Of a stretch of DNA of 23,326 bases, positions 11,495-18,439 are shown piece by piece (position 1 is the first letter of the stretch; every line of letters starts with the position of its first letter). The position numbers and the translations under genes are program-made. Location of the stretch: IMG/VR virus record IMGVR_UViG_3300042434_000776, positions 1-23,326 of that record; one strand, 5' to 3'. The notes beneath the pieces were generated by a model. The model was not told the DNA's origin. It did not search any database and worked only from the letters and a program-made list of their open reading frames with translations. The DNA is from a virus.

Positions 11495-11715
11495 ATATTT
11501 TAGATTTTATAGGAAAATTCTTACTAAGCATGGCATTGGCCTGTGTAATATCTATTGCTTGTTCTATAGGTATAACAGCACTAACATTTAATGTTGTTCA
11601 TGCTTTTGATTTAAATCCTGGTCGTGATAATTACTGGGTTTTTAATGTGACCATAATTTCACTAATAGTTAGTTGGATAATTAGTTTTGGTTGTTTTATG
11701 AGCGTGATCAAATGA
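11491..11715 (+). CDS. Two-helix membrane protein, 74 aa, GTG start
   Basis: Starts with GTG overlapping the upstream TGA (GTGTGA). Two hydrophobic segments: about residues 9-36 (LLSMALACVISIACSIGITA) and 51-73 (NVTIISLIVSWIISFGCFMS), separated by a short polar loop with NPGRDN. An integral membrane protein of unknown role. Coupled to the next gene by ATGA. Confidence 0.65.
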   Translation: MNILDFIGKFLLSMALACVISIACSIGITALTFNVVHAFDLNPGRDNYWVFNVTIISLIVSWIISFGCFMSVIK

Positions 11716-11963
11716 AAATTATCAGCGAAAGACGGTCTGTTACAGATGATAATTTCATTATTTCTTGCATTATAGAATATGGTAATAGATTATTTAAAAT
11801 TGCTGACTGTCCACCGACTAAATTATTTATATGGTCAGGATTAAGTGGTTGGCTATTTATAGATTATGGAGACACCAAAAGAACAACCCACGAAAGCATA
11901 GATCAATTTATTAAACTTATGGAGGCTTATACTAATGAAAAAGAAAACGAAAAAACAAAATAG
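11712..11963 (+). CDS. Small hypothetical protein, 83 aa
   Basis: ATGA overlap with the membrane protein. Beta-rich: NFIISCIIEYGNRLFKIADC, then KLFIWSGLSGWLFIDYGDTK and a Lys/Glu-rich helix to the end. Two Trp-containing strands suggest a small barrel. Overlaps the next gene by 29 nt, the largest overlap in this run. Confidence 0.55.
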   Translation: MKIISERRSVTDDNFIISCIIEYGNRLFKIADCPPTKLFIWSGLSGWLFIDYGDTKRTTHESIDQFIKLMEAYTNEKENEKTK

Positions 11964-12207
11964 ACGCAAGCAAAAGATTGATGTGGTATTAGAGTCACTA
12001 CTTAATCTTGAGAAACAAGTTAAAGAACTAATTAAAGAAGTTAACCAACTAAAAAATAAAAATCATCATTATTATCCTCCATACCAACCGCCAAAAGATG
12101 ATAATAAGTATTGGCCCAATACCCAGCCACCTTTTAAGTACAAAGATATAATGTGGAATGATAATTCAAGTAGTAAATGGGATGCTATTGATCTAGGTTT
12201 ACAGTAA
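11935..12207 (+). CDS. Coiled-coil, Pro/Tyr-rich protein, 90 aa
   Basis: Basic N-terminus (KKKTKKQNRRKQK), then a heptad-like coiled coil (VVLESLLNLEKQVKELIKEV), a His/Tyr/Pro-rich linker (HHYYPPYQPPK) and an aromatic C-terminus. Likely an oligomeric adaptor; no enzyme motif. Placed next to membrane proteins. Confidence 0.6.
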   Translation: MKKKTKKQNRRKQKIDVVLESLLNLEKQVKELIKEVNQLKNKNHHYYPPYQPPKDDNKYWPNTQPPFKYKDIMWNDNSSSKWDAIDLGLQ

Positions 12208-12420
12208 ATGTTTTGTATAAAATGGTTTCATCCTTTTAATTTCTTATTTATCAAGCGTCCTAAAATGGATACAGAATGGCATCCAAGTGATGATCTTTAT
12301 CAATGGGGCTTTAGTCTTGATCTTACAACGGAGTTGTATTATTATACATACGATTGGGGTAAAGGGTTTAATTTTAGAATTTTAGGTTGGGGTTTTGAAA
12401 TAGTTAAGGTGGGAATATAA
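12208..12420 (+). CDS. Aromatic hypothetical protein, 70 aa
   Basis: Directly follows the preceding stop. Very rich in Phe, Trp and Tyr (CIKWFHPFNFLFIKRPK, LYQWGFSLDLT, LYYYTYDWGKGFNFRILGWG). Alternating aromatic strands suggest a small beta structure, perhaps membrane-associated. No ribosome site is obvious, so coupling is likely. Confidence 0.5.
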   Translation: MFCIKWFHPFNFLFIKRPKMDTEWHPSDDLYQWGFSLDLTTELYYYTYDWGKGFNFRILGWGFEIVKVGI

Positions 12421-12449
12421 TCCTATTAAGAAAGTAGAGTGCGTTGATT

Positions 12450-12578
12450 ATGTATGAGCCTGACCCAGTATTTAAATTACTATTTTGTTTAGTAGCAACC
12501 CTAGCAACTTTAGGTATGATAACACTATTATGTCTTATGGGACTAGGAGTATGGAAATTTGTGGAAATGATATCATGA
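12450..12578 (+). CDS. Tiny membrane protein, 42 aa
   Basis: One long hydrophobic helix (residues 8-36: FKLLFCLVATLATLGMITLL and following) after a short acidic N-terminus. ATGA overlap with the next gene, which is also a membrane protein, so the two may form a pair. The 29 nt before it hold only a weak purine stretch (AAGAAAG). Confidence 0.55.
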   Translation: MYEPDPVFKLLFCLVATLATLGMITLLCLMGLGVWKFVEMIS

Positions 12579-13033
12579 AGATATACTATGAATTAGCAAT
12601 AATTGCTACTATAGGACTTTTGCTGTGCTTACTGGTGCTAAATCCTTTACATCAGAAGAATCTTAAAAAAGATAAACCTCCACTATTAATCTGTATGTAT
12701 TGTAAAGGTACTGGAGAAAGAGTGGAAGATGTAAATAAACTCATGTTTATGGCAAAGGTGCAACTTTATTTTAATAAACATATGATGGTTGACAAATGCG
12801 AAAAGTGTATTAAATTACCCAATGGTGAATATGATTATTGCGATGAAGTGAAAGAAAAATATAATAGTTTTTTCAAAGACTATGAAAAAGAAGGATCAAA
12901 ATTTGAGAAAACAATGTGCGGAGAATGTATGGGTGCTGGTCAATTTCAAATATTAAGTAAAAATCCCAAAACAAATAAATGGTACACTCAAGAAAATTAT
13001 GAAGAAGATGAGCGAGCAAAAACCAATGAATAA
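12575..13033 (+). CDS. Membrane-anchored CXXCXGXG zinc protein, 152 aa
   Basis: Start at 12575, coupled to the upstream TGA; an in-frame ATG at 12485 lies inside the previous gene. N-terminal anchor (about residues 6-24), then cysteine motifs: C40-M-Y-C43-K-G-T-G, C75-E-K-C78 and C115-G-E-C118-M-G-A-G. The first and third are the CXXCXGXG repeats known from the DnaJ zinc domain, here separated by a long helical insert, with no J domain. Likely binds one or two zinc ions; role unknown, possibly protein binding at the membrane. Confidence 0.7.
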   Translation: MKIYYELAIIATIGLLLCLLVLNPLHQKNLKKDKPPLLICMYCKGTGERVEDVNKLMFMAKVQLYFNKHMMVDKCEKCIKLPNGEYDYCDEVKEKYNSFFKDYEKEGSKFEKTMCGECMGAGQFQILSKNPKTNKWYTQENYEEDERAKTNE

Positions 13034-13190
13034 TCTAACAAAAGAACAAAAGTTTGTTATCTTCTGGCTATACAACAGAGTGGCCGAAAAGATGCCTATT
13101 AATCCAATTAAAGGTGGAGGCAACGATATTACTGTTAATGGAATTAATGTAACAAATGCTGTAAGAGAACTGCTTCTAGAAAAGGAATGA
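13008..13190 (+). CDS. Small hypothetical protein, 60 aa
   Basis: Overlaps the previous gene. The start is uncertain: ATG 12999, 13008 and 13026 are all in frame, and 13008 is taken as a compromise. Contains a helix (KEQKFVIFWLYNRVAEKMP), a Gly-rich turn (KGGGNDITVNG) and a final helix. Function not recognised. Confidence 0.5.
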   Translation: MSEQKPMNNLTKEQKFVIFWLYNRVAEKMPINPIKGGGNDITVNGINVTNAVRELLLEKE

Positions 13191-13191
13191 C

Positions 13192-13404
13192 ATGAAAGAC
13201 CGATTTGATCTTGAGCATGAAATCACTTGTCTCTATTTTTTTGGAGAAAATTTAAAAACTCTTAACGAAGGAGTTGTTGAACAAAGTTTAAGTAATGACG
13301 AAATTGCTAATGCTATTGAGGGTATTAGGGTTTTGTTAGATTTACATACTCATAAGTTGTTTGATACTATGAGTCAATGTTTTAAATTGGATGGATACAA
13401 ATGA
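13192..13404 (+). CDS. Small acidic helical protein, 70 aa
   Basis: Starts one base after the preceding stop, with AAAGGAA as ribosome site. Helical with LEHEITCLYFFGENLKTL and NDEIANAIEGIRVLLDLHTH. Resembles the other small helical proteins in this run, but sequence similarity is too weak to claim a family. ATGA to the next gene. Confidence 0.55.
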   Translation: MKDRFDLEHEITCLYFFGENLKTLNEGVVEQSLSNDEIANAIEGIRVLLDLHTHKLFDTMSQCFKLDGYK

Positions 13405-13619
13405 CGGAAAAATTATATAATCAAATAATGATATTCGGCAATAGTGTTGGTGAGTATATCCGTATGGAATATGAACCAATCTACTATGAACAGTTTAATG
13501 CTAAAAATCTAAATATGTTTGATTTTATTGGTAGTTATTATATGGGTGGTAGTAACGTACCAGATACAGCAAGATATGTTGTTGAACTTATTAAGATGAA
13601 TAATAGAACAGAAAATTAA
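13401..13619 (+). CDS. Small hypothetical protein, 72 aa (paralogue of 6089 gene?)
   Basis: Contains VGEYIRMEYEPIYYEQ and then DTARYVVELIKMN. The gene at 6089 has VADYISMEYGDIESDQ and NAANYIMNFIN in the same order, with similar spacing, so the two could be distant duplicates. No catalytic motif. Coupled to the preceding gene by ATGA. Confidence 0.55.
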   Translation: MTEKLYNQIMIFGNSVGEYIRMEYEPIYYEQFNAKNLNMFDFIGSYYMGGSNVPDTARYVVELIKMNNRTEN

Positions 13620-13642
13620 TTACTTTATTTAAGGAGATAACT

Positions 13643-13933
13643 ATGAAAAATATAGCACGATGCTTGTTAGTAATATCAATGACAATTGTATGTGGTAATA
13701 TTTATGCTCAAGAGTGGATACCATATCAACCACAAAATCACGTTGTTCAAACTACTGTAACTCAACAATCCTATGTTTATCAACCTCAACCAGTAGTTGT
13801 TTATCAATATGTTCCTTATGTTGTTAATCAACCAGTAGTTGTAGAACAAAGATGTTTGCTTTATAGAACACAAAGAGTAGTATATGTTCCTCAAACTCAA
13901 TATGTTTACCAACCAGTAGTAGTATACCGATGA
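13643..13933 (+). CDS. Secreted Val/Tyr/Gln/Pro-repeat protein, 96 aa
   Basis: Strong ribosome site (AAGGAGATAAC). Residues 1-23 are a classic signal peptide (KNIARCLLVISMTIVCGNIYAQ), with cleavage likely after YAQ or IYA. The mature chain is low complexity, built from repeats of VYQPQPVVV, YVPYVV, NQPVVV and YVYQP, with one Cys (RCLLYR). No enzymatic features. A phage-coded exported protein of this type could coat or modify the host envelope. The DNA repeats CAACCAGTAGTTGT (13787, 13829) and CAACCAGTAGTAGT (13910) show internal duplication. Overlaps the next gene by ATGA. Confidence 0.7.
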   Translation: MKNIARCLLVISMTIVCGNIYAQEWIPYQPQNHVVQTTVTQQSYVYQPQPVVVYQYVPYVVNQPVVVEQRCLLYRTQRVVYVPQTQYVYQPVVVYR

Positions 13934-14253
13934 AACCAGACCTAGAACAAGATTTATTTGCTAATTCAACAATAAAAGATAAGTGTAAATATAGCAAAGT
14001 TTATAGCCAAAATTTATATGCGGCTATGTGTAATAATCGTTTTTTTTATGGTGAACACGAATGGACTTGTTCGTGGAGAATGAGTGGTGGAATAGTAGCA
14101 GACCTTAGAGATTGTGGAGAGGATTATCTGAACTACTACTGTTCTGGTATGATTAATCTTGATGGTTCTGTTAGTGAAAGTGTTGTAACAGATGAAATAC
14201 GATTAGACTTGGCAAAAATGGGCTGGATTATTAAGCCATATGAAAAACGATGA
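13930..14253 (+). CDS. Conserved-type phage protein, 107 aa
   Basis: Contains YAAMCNNRFFYGEHEWTCSW, RMSGGIVADLR, GEDYLNYYCSG and later TDEIRLDLAKMGW. This order (CNN, CSWR-GG-VADLR, DYL-YCSG, EI-DL-GW) is characteristic of a hypothetical protein seen repeatedly in large phages. Highly conserved residues suggest a real fold or enzyme, but its activity is not known. Starts in the end of the secreted protein gene. Confidence 0.7.
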   Translation: MKPDLEQDLFANSTIKDKCKYSKVYSQNLYAAMCNNRFFYGEHEWTCSWRMSGGIVADLRDCGEDYLNYYCSGMINLDGSVSESVVTDEIRLDLAKMGWIIKPYEKR

Positions 14254-14356
14254 AACAACTCCACCAATCTTAGGATCAGTTATTAATGATGGAGAAAATG
14301 CTCCGTTCGCTGATTTATATTATGACATTTTCCCAGAATGGTATGATGTAGAATGA
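14240..14356 (+). CDS. Small acidic protein, 38 aa
   Basis: Begins inside the previous gene (14-nt overlap) and ends with ATGA into the next. Acidic, with DGENAPFADLYYDIFPEWY. Too short for a fold assignment; real because it is coupled at both ends. Confidence 0.5.
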   Translation: MKNDETTPPILGSVINDGENAPFADLYYDIFPEWYDVE

Positions 14357-14550
14357 TTTTTGAAGAATTCCTAAAACTAGTAGATCAAACCTACGATAGT
14401 TTTAACTGGCGTTATGGTCAATGCTTAATGAATGTTCTTTATTCTGTAGATAAAACTAAATATGAAAATCTACTAGCCACGGAAAACGATTGCTACTATG
14501 ATGATAGTATGGTACGCATCACTCTGGATAAATTACAAAAAGAATGGTAG
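14353..14550 (+). CDS. Small hypothetical protein, 65 aa
   Basis: Helical, with MIFEEFLKLVDQTYDSFNWR, YGQCLMNVLYSV and DSMVRITLDKLQKEW. The spacing of aromatic residues recalls small phage proteins annotated as hypothetical. ATGA upstream, 7-nt overlap downstream. Not recognised. Confidence 0.55.
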   Translation: MIFEEFLKLVDQTYDSFNWRYGQCLMNVLYSVDKTKYENLLATENDCYYDDSMVRITLDKLQKEW

Positions 14551-14726
14551 ATATAGACGATTATATTAATAAATTACTATCAGAGATTGAGCATTTAAAA
14601 TCTGTGAATGAGTCTTTACGCAAAGAAATAAGAACTCAAAGAGCAGAAATTGCACAGTATAGAAATACGATCAATGTATTACTAGATAGTGATAAACCAC
14701 CAATGTATCAGGCTAGGACAGCATAA
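14544..14726 (+). CDS. Short coiled-coil protein, 60 aa
   Basis: Leucine-based heptads from about residue 5 to 45 (DYINKLLSEIEHLKSVNESL, RKEIRTQRAEIAQYRNTINV), then a short Pro/Met/Tyr tail. Likely a dimerising adaptor. Its stop shares one base with the next start (TAATG). Confidence 0.6.
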   Translation: MVDIDDYINKLLSEIEHLKSVNESLRKEIRTQRAEIAQYRNTINVLLDSDKPPMYQARTA

Positions 14727-15346
14727 TGCTAAATATTAAAAAACAGCCATATAATAGCGTTTGGATTTGGGCCGATTCTCAAGATGAATTAGGCTTAACC
14801 TTTATGCGTTTTCAAGAACACTATGAAAGTGATAATCCTAAATTTCGTAATAATATTTTCACTGTAGGACAATTACGACACTGGTATTCTGAAACATATG
14901 GGGCTAATAATTATCATAATACATGGATTGGATTTAATTTTCCTAGTAAGGTATTAATTCCTTTTAAGGAGGGCTTATTTGATCCATTAACTCCAGAAGA
15001 AAATAGACTGTTAGAATTGTTACGCTATCGTAAAGATGAATTCTATATTATAGGCGCTCAAAATAATAGCGTTTTACGACATGAACTATCTCATGCCTTA
15101 TATGCCAGTAATCCAAAATATAAAGCAGAAATAGATAACTTTTTATACAAACATAAGTCTAAATTAACTAAAACAAATCAATATATCTTGAATAAGGGCT
15201 ATTGTAAAGATGTATTAAATGATGAAATACAGGCTTATATTACAGATAATGATGACAATGAATTGATCAATGTTACTTGTCCAACAATAATTGCTGGTAT
15301 CAATCAAATATTTAATAAATATAACAAAGCAAAGGTGAAGAAATAA
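14726..15346 (+). CDS. HExxH metallopeptidase-like protein, 206 aa
   Basis: Residues 117-126 read LRHELSHALY, giving the zinc motif H119-E120-L-S-H123. DEIQAYI at 166-172 provides E167, 44 residues after the second His, in the position expected of the third ligand in gluzincin-type peptidases. The N-terminal 110 residues have a WIGFNFPSKVLIPF strand region leading into the helix. Phage proteins with VLRHELSHALY-type motifs are known as hypothetical; the target could be a host protein or a phage precursor. No signal peptide, so cytoplasmic. Confidence 0.7.
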   Translation: MLNIKKQPYNSVWIWADSQDELGLTFMRFQEHYESDNPKFRNNIFTVGQLRHWYSETYGANNYHNTWIGFNFPSKVLIPFKEGLFDPLTPEENRLLELLRYRKDEFYIIGAQNNSVLRHELSHALYASNPKYKAEIDNFLYKHKSKLTKTNQYILNKGYCKDVLNDEIQAYITDNDDNELINVTCPTIIAGINQIFNKYNKAKVKK

Positions 15347-15522
15347 TGGAAGATATTTGCGATGAAGAACGTAGTTATAATGACTGGGTATCTTATAACC
15401 TAGACTATATTAATCAGAACAAATCGCACATTAGTGTTATGAAAAGATTATATATGGAAGGATTTGCTGCTGGTTATGTACATCACGGTAAAATCAACAT
15501 TGAGGAACAACTACAAAAATGA
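15346..15522 (+). CDS. Small hypothetical protein, 58 aa
   Basis: Its first base is the last of the upstream TAA. Helical (SYNDWVSYNLDYINQNKSHI) with MEGFAAGYVHHGKINIEEQL at the end. It resembles the gene at 9455 in the G-F-x-A-G stretch. Coupled to the next by ATGA. Confidence 0.55.
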   Translation: MEDICDEERSYNDWVSYNLDYINQNKSHISVMKRLYMEGFAAGYVHHGKINIEEQLQK

Positions 15523-15818
15523 GTCCAATGTATAATCCAGATGATTGGAGTGAAGAATTTGATATTGTATTAAAGTACGAACCAATGAGTAGTAGTACAA
15601 TTAATAAAATACTAACTCAATATAAACATGATGAAGTTTTAAACTATATCAAAGAATTGTGGAATCTCATTGATTATCAAAGAAAACTTCTGAACGAACA
15701 AACAAAACAAATTGTTGCCCTAAAACATAAAGAATCTTGGAAAAGATATGATCTACCAGAACAATCTTTTAAAGTCTCTGTTGACAAACCGCCGAAATCT
15801 GGTAATATGAGTTGTTAG
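15519..15818 (+). CDS. Hypothetical protein, 99 aa, helical
   Basis: Acidic N-terminus (YNPDDWSEEFDIVLKYE), then helices STINKILTQYKHDEVLNYIK and a coiled segment LWNLIDYQRKLLNEQ. The last 13 residues are encoded by promoter P7, so the original tail may have been replaced. ATGA start. Confidence 0.55.
   Translation: MSPMYNPDDWSEEFDIVLKYEPMSSSTINKILTQYKHDEVLNYIKELWNLIDYQRKLLNEQTKQIVALKHKESWKRYDLPEQSFKVSVDKPPKSGNMSC
15781..15808 (+). promoter_or_regulatory. Promoter P7 (GCCGAA variant) inside a gene end
   Basis: TTGACA (15781-15786), 16 nt with CGCCGAA and TGG, TAATAT (15803-15808). Lies in the last codons of the 15519 gene and feeds the thyX operon. AGGAG at 15817 would be within a few bases of the transcript start. 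Confidence 0.75.
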
Positions 15819-15832
15819 GAGTATCCACCAAA

Positions 15833-16084
15833 ATGTTCGTTTGGACTGAAATAAGACGTTGGGCCAAGTCTCATGGCTACGAAACATTAAAAGACAAAGG
15901 CGACGAAGAAAACGGAGACAAAGTACAGTATTATTGGAGTAAAATTGACGATCCATCTTGTAGTGGCGTCAGTCCTAGTGTGAGTAAACTCGCTAGAGAT
16001 ATATATAATGATATTACTGATGGTGCTTGGATTGACCATCAAATAGCCCATAAGGAATCAGTAGATGAACGTAAAATTAGTTAG
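15833..16084 (+). CDS. Hypothetical phage protein, 83 aa
   Basis: Start ATG 15833 with AGGAG upstream; a longer TTG form from 15812 would include the ribosome site. Contains WTEIRRWAKSHGY, a polar loop, YYWSKIDD, SVSKLARDIYNDITDGAWID. The Y-x-W strand and the helix 'LARDIYNDIT' look like a conserved small phage protein of unknown role. Overlaps thyX by 20 nt. Confidence 0.65.
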   Translation: MFVWTEIRRWAKSHGYETLKDKGDEENGDKVQYYWSKIDDPSCSGVSPSVSKLARDIYNDITDGAWIDHQIAHKESVDERKIS

Positions 16085-16712
16085 TGTAACTCCAGACGCA
16101 GAAAAAACTATGGCTTATTGTGCCAGAGTGTCCAACCCAAACAACCAAGGTTCAGATAATTATGCTAAATTACTGAAATATTGCATTGACCATCAACATT
16201 GGAGCATATTTGAGATGGCATTTGTTACTCTAGAAATTAATACTACAAGAGGATTAGCAGCACAGATTCTCAGGCATCGTAGTTTTACTTTTCAAGAATT
16301 TTCTCAAAGATATGCTGATACAACTCTTTTAGCAGAAGATATTCCGTTGTTTGAGTTGCGTAGCCAAGATCATAAAAATAGACAAAATAGTATAGATGAT
16401 GTTTCTCCAGAAATTAAATCTAAATGGACTATGCAAGTTCGTGAGCATTTTGCTAAGGCTAAAGTGTTATACGATGGAATGATAGCAGATGGTATCGCTA
16501 AAGAATGTGCCAGATTTATTCTTCCTTTAGCAACTCCAACCCGTCTTTATATGAGCGGTAGTGTTCGTAGTTGGATTCATTATATTAATTTGCGTTCTGG
16601 TCATGGAACTCAAAAAGAACATATGAATATTGCTAATGAATGTAAGCAAATTTTTATTGAACAATTTCCTACTATTTCAGAATCTCTTGGGTGGAAAAAT
16701 GAAAACATTTAA
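16065..16712 (+). CDS. thyX: Flavin-dependent thymidylate synthase ThyX, 215 aa
   Basis: Makes dTMP from dUMP using FAD, NAD(P)H and methylene-tetrahydrofolate, supplying thymidine for phage DNA synthesis. The family signature RHR-x7-S-x-R is present at residues 70-82 (RHRSFTFQEFSQR). HWSIFE (45-50) corresponds to the conserved H-x-S...E region, and the C-terminal R-S-W-I-H-Y-I-N-L-R and HGTQKEH segments fit the nucleotide/flavin-binding end. Full length for the family. It starts within the previous gene and lies in the operon of P7, just before the repair gene. Confidence 0.97.
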   Translation: MNVKLVSVTPDAEKTMAYCARVSNPNNQGSDNYAKLLKYCIDHQHWSIFEMAFVTLEINTTRGLAAQILRHRSFTFQEFSQRYADTTLLAEDIPLFELRSQDHKNRQNSIDDVSPEIKSKWTMQVREHFAKAKVLYDGMIADGIAKECARFILPLATPTRLYMSGSVRSWIHYINLRSGHGTQKEHMNIANECKQIFIEQFPTISESLGWKNENI

Positions 16713-16881
16713 TATTACAGCACAGGTTTACAAGAATAATGATCGTTCAAAACAGAATCTATTAATTTGTGAATTTCATACTGGTTCATCATCTGATGAA
16801 GCATTATCTAATTTTAAACTACATTTTCCTGTTATAGAATATTCTCTTGTAAAAGTTCTCTCAGTTGAAGAAATTGTTTAA
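16699..16881 (+). CDS. Small hypothetical protein, 60 aa
   Basis: Starts in the last codons of thyX, after GGTGGAAAA. Strand-helix-strand layout (FNITAQVYKNNDRSKQNLLI, SSDEALSNFKLHF, YSLVKVLSVEEI). A single small alpha/beta domain; unrelated to thymidylate synthesis by sequence. Last gene before promoter P8. Confidence 0.55.
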   Translation: MKTFNITAQVYKNNDRSKQNLLICEFHTGSSSDEALSNFKLHFPVIEYSLVKVLSVEEIV

Positions 16882-16889
16882 GAACACGC

Positions 16890-16917
16890 TTGACTCTGGC
16901 CGATAATCTGATATACT
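16890..16917 (+). promoter_or_regulatory. Promoter P8 (GCCGAT type)
   Basis: TTGACT (16890-16895), 16 nt with GCCGATAA at its fourth base, TATACT (16912-16917). Drives the UV endonuclease gene; AAGGAG follows. Confidence 0.8.
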
Positions 16918-16934
16918 GCGACCAAGGAGATTTT

Positions 16935-17852
16935 ATGAATAGATTCGGCCTCTGTTGTATTTCGCTCAAACTCAAAGAGCAAGGTATTAGTCATCAGACA
17001 ATGACTTTTAAGCGTTTTAATAGTTTGCCAAGAGAAGAAGCACTAACTATTCTTGGCGAACGTATTCTTAATAATCTTGTTACTACTCGTAAGACTATTG
17101 AATTTTGTGGCGAGAATAATTATGTTTATCGTGTAAGTAGCGATATTTTTCCGCTCATTACATACAATGAAGCCAATGTTAATCTAGATGATTTGCCGAA
17201 CCATGATGATATTCAAGATGAGTTCGACAATATTGAACAGAGCATTAAGGATGCTGGTGTTCGCGTATCTTGCCATCCATCAGAGTTCAATGTTCTTGCT
17301 TCTACAAATCAAAAAGCAGTAGATAAAACTATTACTGAACTTAATTTTTACAGTAGTTTTTTTGACAGAATTGGTTTGCCTGCTAATTATGATTCCCCCA
17401 TGAATCTTCATGTGCATAATAAAAATGGAACACACTCTGAAATCATCGAACGCTTCATGCAAAACTTTAATCGCCTGGACGATAATTGTAAGGCTAGGCT
17501 TGTTATTGAAAATGATGACAAAATCAACTGCTGGAGTGTGAGAGAATTGATAACTCATTTTCATCCAAAAACTAATATTCCTATCACTTTCGACTATCTT
17601 CATCACAAGTGCCATCCAGATATGCTGGATGAAGAAACTGCTATTAAGGCTTGCCATGATACATGGCATGGACATAAGCCATTATTTCATTATAGCGAAA
17701 GCAGAGAAGGGAATAATCCTAGAGCGCACGCAGATTATGCTTATAATAAATTTCAGACGTATGGACTAGAGTTTGATGTTGATATGGAACTAAAAGCAAA
17801 ATGCCTCGCTATTGCTCAATATGAGTCATCGGTGCTATGTCAAGAAGTGTAA
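16935..17852 (+). CDS. uvsE: UV-damage endonuclease (UVDE/UvsE family), 305 aa
   Basis: Nicks DNA beside UV photoproducts as the first step of an alternative excision repair. The TIM-barrel family hallmarks are visible in order: RFGLCC at the N-terminus, VSCHPSEF (H114), NLHVHNK (H159), LVIENDD (E192), ITFDYLHH (D220, H223), FHYSESRE (H252) and DVDMELKAK (E285), which fit the metal-binding His, Glu and Asp set of the bacterial enzyme. Start at ATG 16935 behind AAGGAG, downstream of P8. Length is normal for the family. It overlaps the HNH gene by 16 nt. Confidence 0.95.
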   Translation: MNRFGLCCISLKLKEQGISHQTMTFKRFNSLPREEALTILGERILNNLVTTRKTIEFCGENNYVYRVSSDIFPLITYNEANVNLDDLPNHDDIQDEFDNIEQSIKDAGVRVSCHPSEFNVLASTNQKAVDKTITELNFYSSFFDRIGLPANYDSPMNLHVHNKNGTHSEIIERFMQNFNRLDDNCKARLVIENDDKINCWSVRELITHFHPKTNIPITFDYLHHKCHPDMLDEETAIKACHDTWHGHKPLFHYSESREGNNPRAHADYAYNKFQTYGLEFDVDMELKAKCLAIAQYESSVLCQEV

Positions 17853-18283
17853 AAGAAACTATAATCAAAAAATTAAACAACTTTAAAGGCCACAGAGATA
17901 ATTATAAAAAGAAACCCAAATACATCCCTGTTCCTTCTAAAGAAAAAGATATACACACAATACTAAAAAATAAAATTGTTCGATTTCATAGAGATAAAAA
18001 ACTGTGGAAGTATCCTCCTATGACATTTAAAGTAAAAGATTTATTGGAGAAAATTGGTGACAATCCAGTGTGCTACTTAACTGGTAGAAAAATAGATTTA
18101 TTAGACGGTAAATCGTATCATTTGGATCATATTATACCAAAGAATAAAGGTGGTACTAATACATTAGATAATTGTAATATTGCTTGTAAGGATGCTAATC
18201 AAGCAAAAGGTAATTTATTGTATTCTGAATTTATTCTGTTGTGCGAAACAGTATTGACTCATCATAAAAATAAAGGAAATTAA
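17837..18283 (+). CDS. HNH endonuclease, 148 aa
   Basis: Basic N-terminal 70 residues (probable DNA binding), then an HNH nuclease: CYLTGRKIDL (79-88), YHLDHIIPKNKGG (94-106), TLDNCNIACKDANQAKGN (109-126). DH at 97-98 and the later Asn residues form the beta-beta-alpha-metal site. In phages such enzymes are usually homing endonucleases, though some act in packaging or host DNA degradation. It begins inside the last codons of uvsE, which may mark an insertion that kept the neighbour intact. Confidence 0.85.
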   Translation: MSRSVKETIIKKLNNFKGHRDNYKKKPKYIPVPSKEKDIHTILKNKIVRFHRDKKLWKYPPMTFKVKDLLEKIGDNPVCYLTGRKIDLLDGKSYHLDHIIPKNKGGTNTLDNCNIACKDANQAKGNLLYSEFILLCETVLTHHKNKGN

Positions 18284-18284
18284 T

Positions 18285-18431
18285 ATGAGCGGATGGTTAA
18301 TAGCATTAACTGGTTGCGTCTACGCATACGTTAGTTTAGAACAATTTATGAAAGGTAATATAGGATTAGGCATAGCATATGCTGGTTATAGTTTTGCTAA
18401 TGTTGGTCTTTATATGCTAGCATCAAAATAG
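18285..18431 (+). CDS. Small membrane protein, 48 aa
   Basis: One base after the HNH stop, with AAAGGAA as ribosome site. Two hydrophobic stretches (GWLIALTGCVYAYVSL and GLGIAYAGYSFANVGLYML) around a short basic turn (MKGN), suggesting a hairpin of two helices. Family not recognised. Confidence 0.55.
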   Translation: MSGWLIALTGCVYAYVSLEQFMKGNIGLGIAYAGYSFANVGLYMLASK

Positions 18432-18439
18432 GTAATTAT

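Noticed and set aside
12789-12816. TTGACA-16-TAAATT resembling P3
   Set aside because: Encodes the conserved VDKCEKC zinc residues of the 12575 protein; the next gene start is over 190 nt away. The match to the promoter family is probably chance.
17365-17392. TTGACA-16-TAATTA inside uvsE
   Set aside because: Within the body of a conserved enzyme gene, no start codon of another gene nearby.
17280-17675. Long minus-strand frame (131 codons) opposite uvsE
   Set aside because: It lies fully inside a conserved enzyme gene, has no ribosome site, and its protein (Met/His/Ile-rich) has no fold-like pattern; all other genes are on the + strand.
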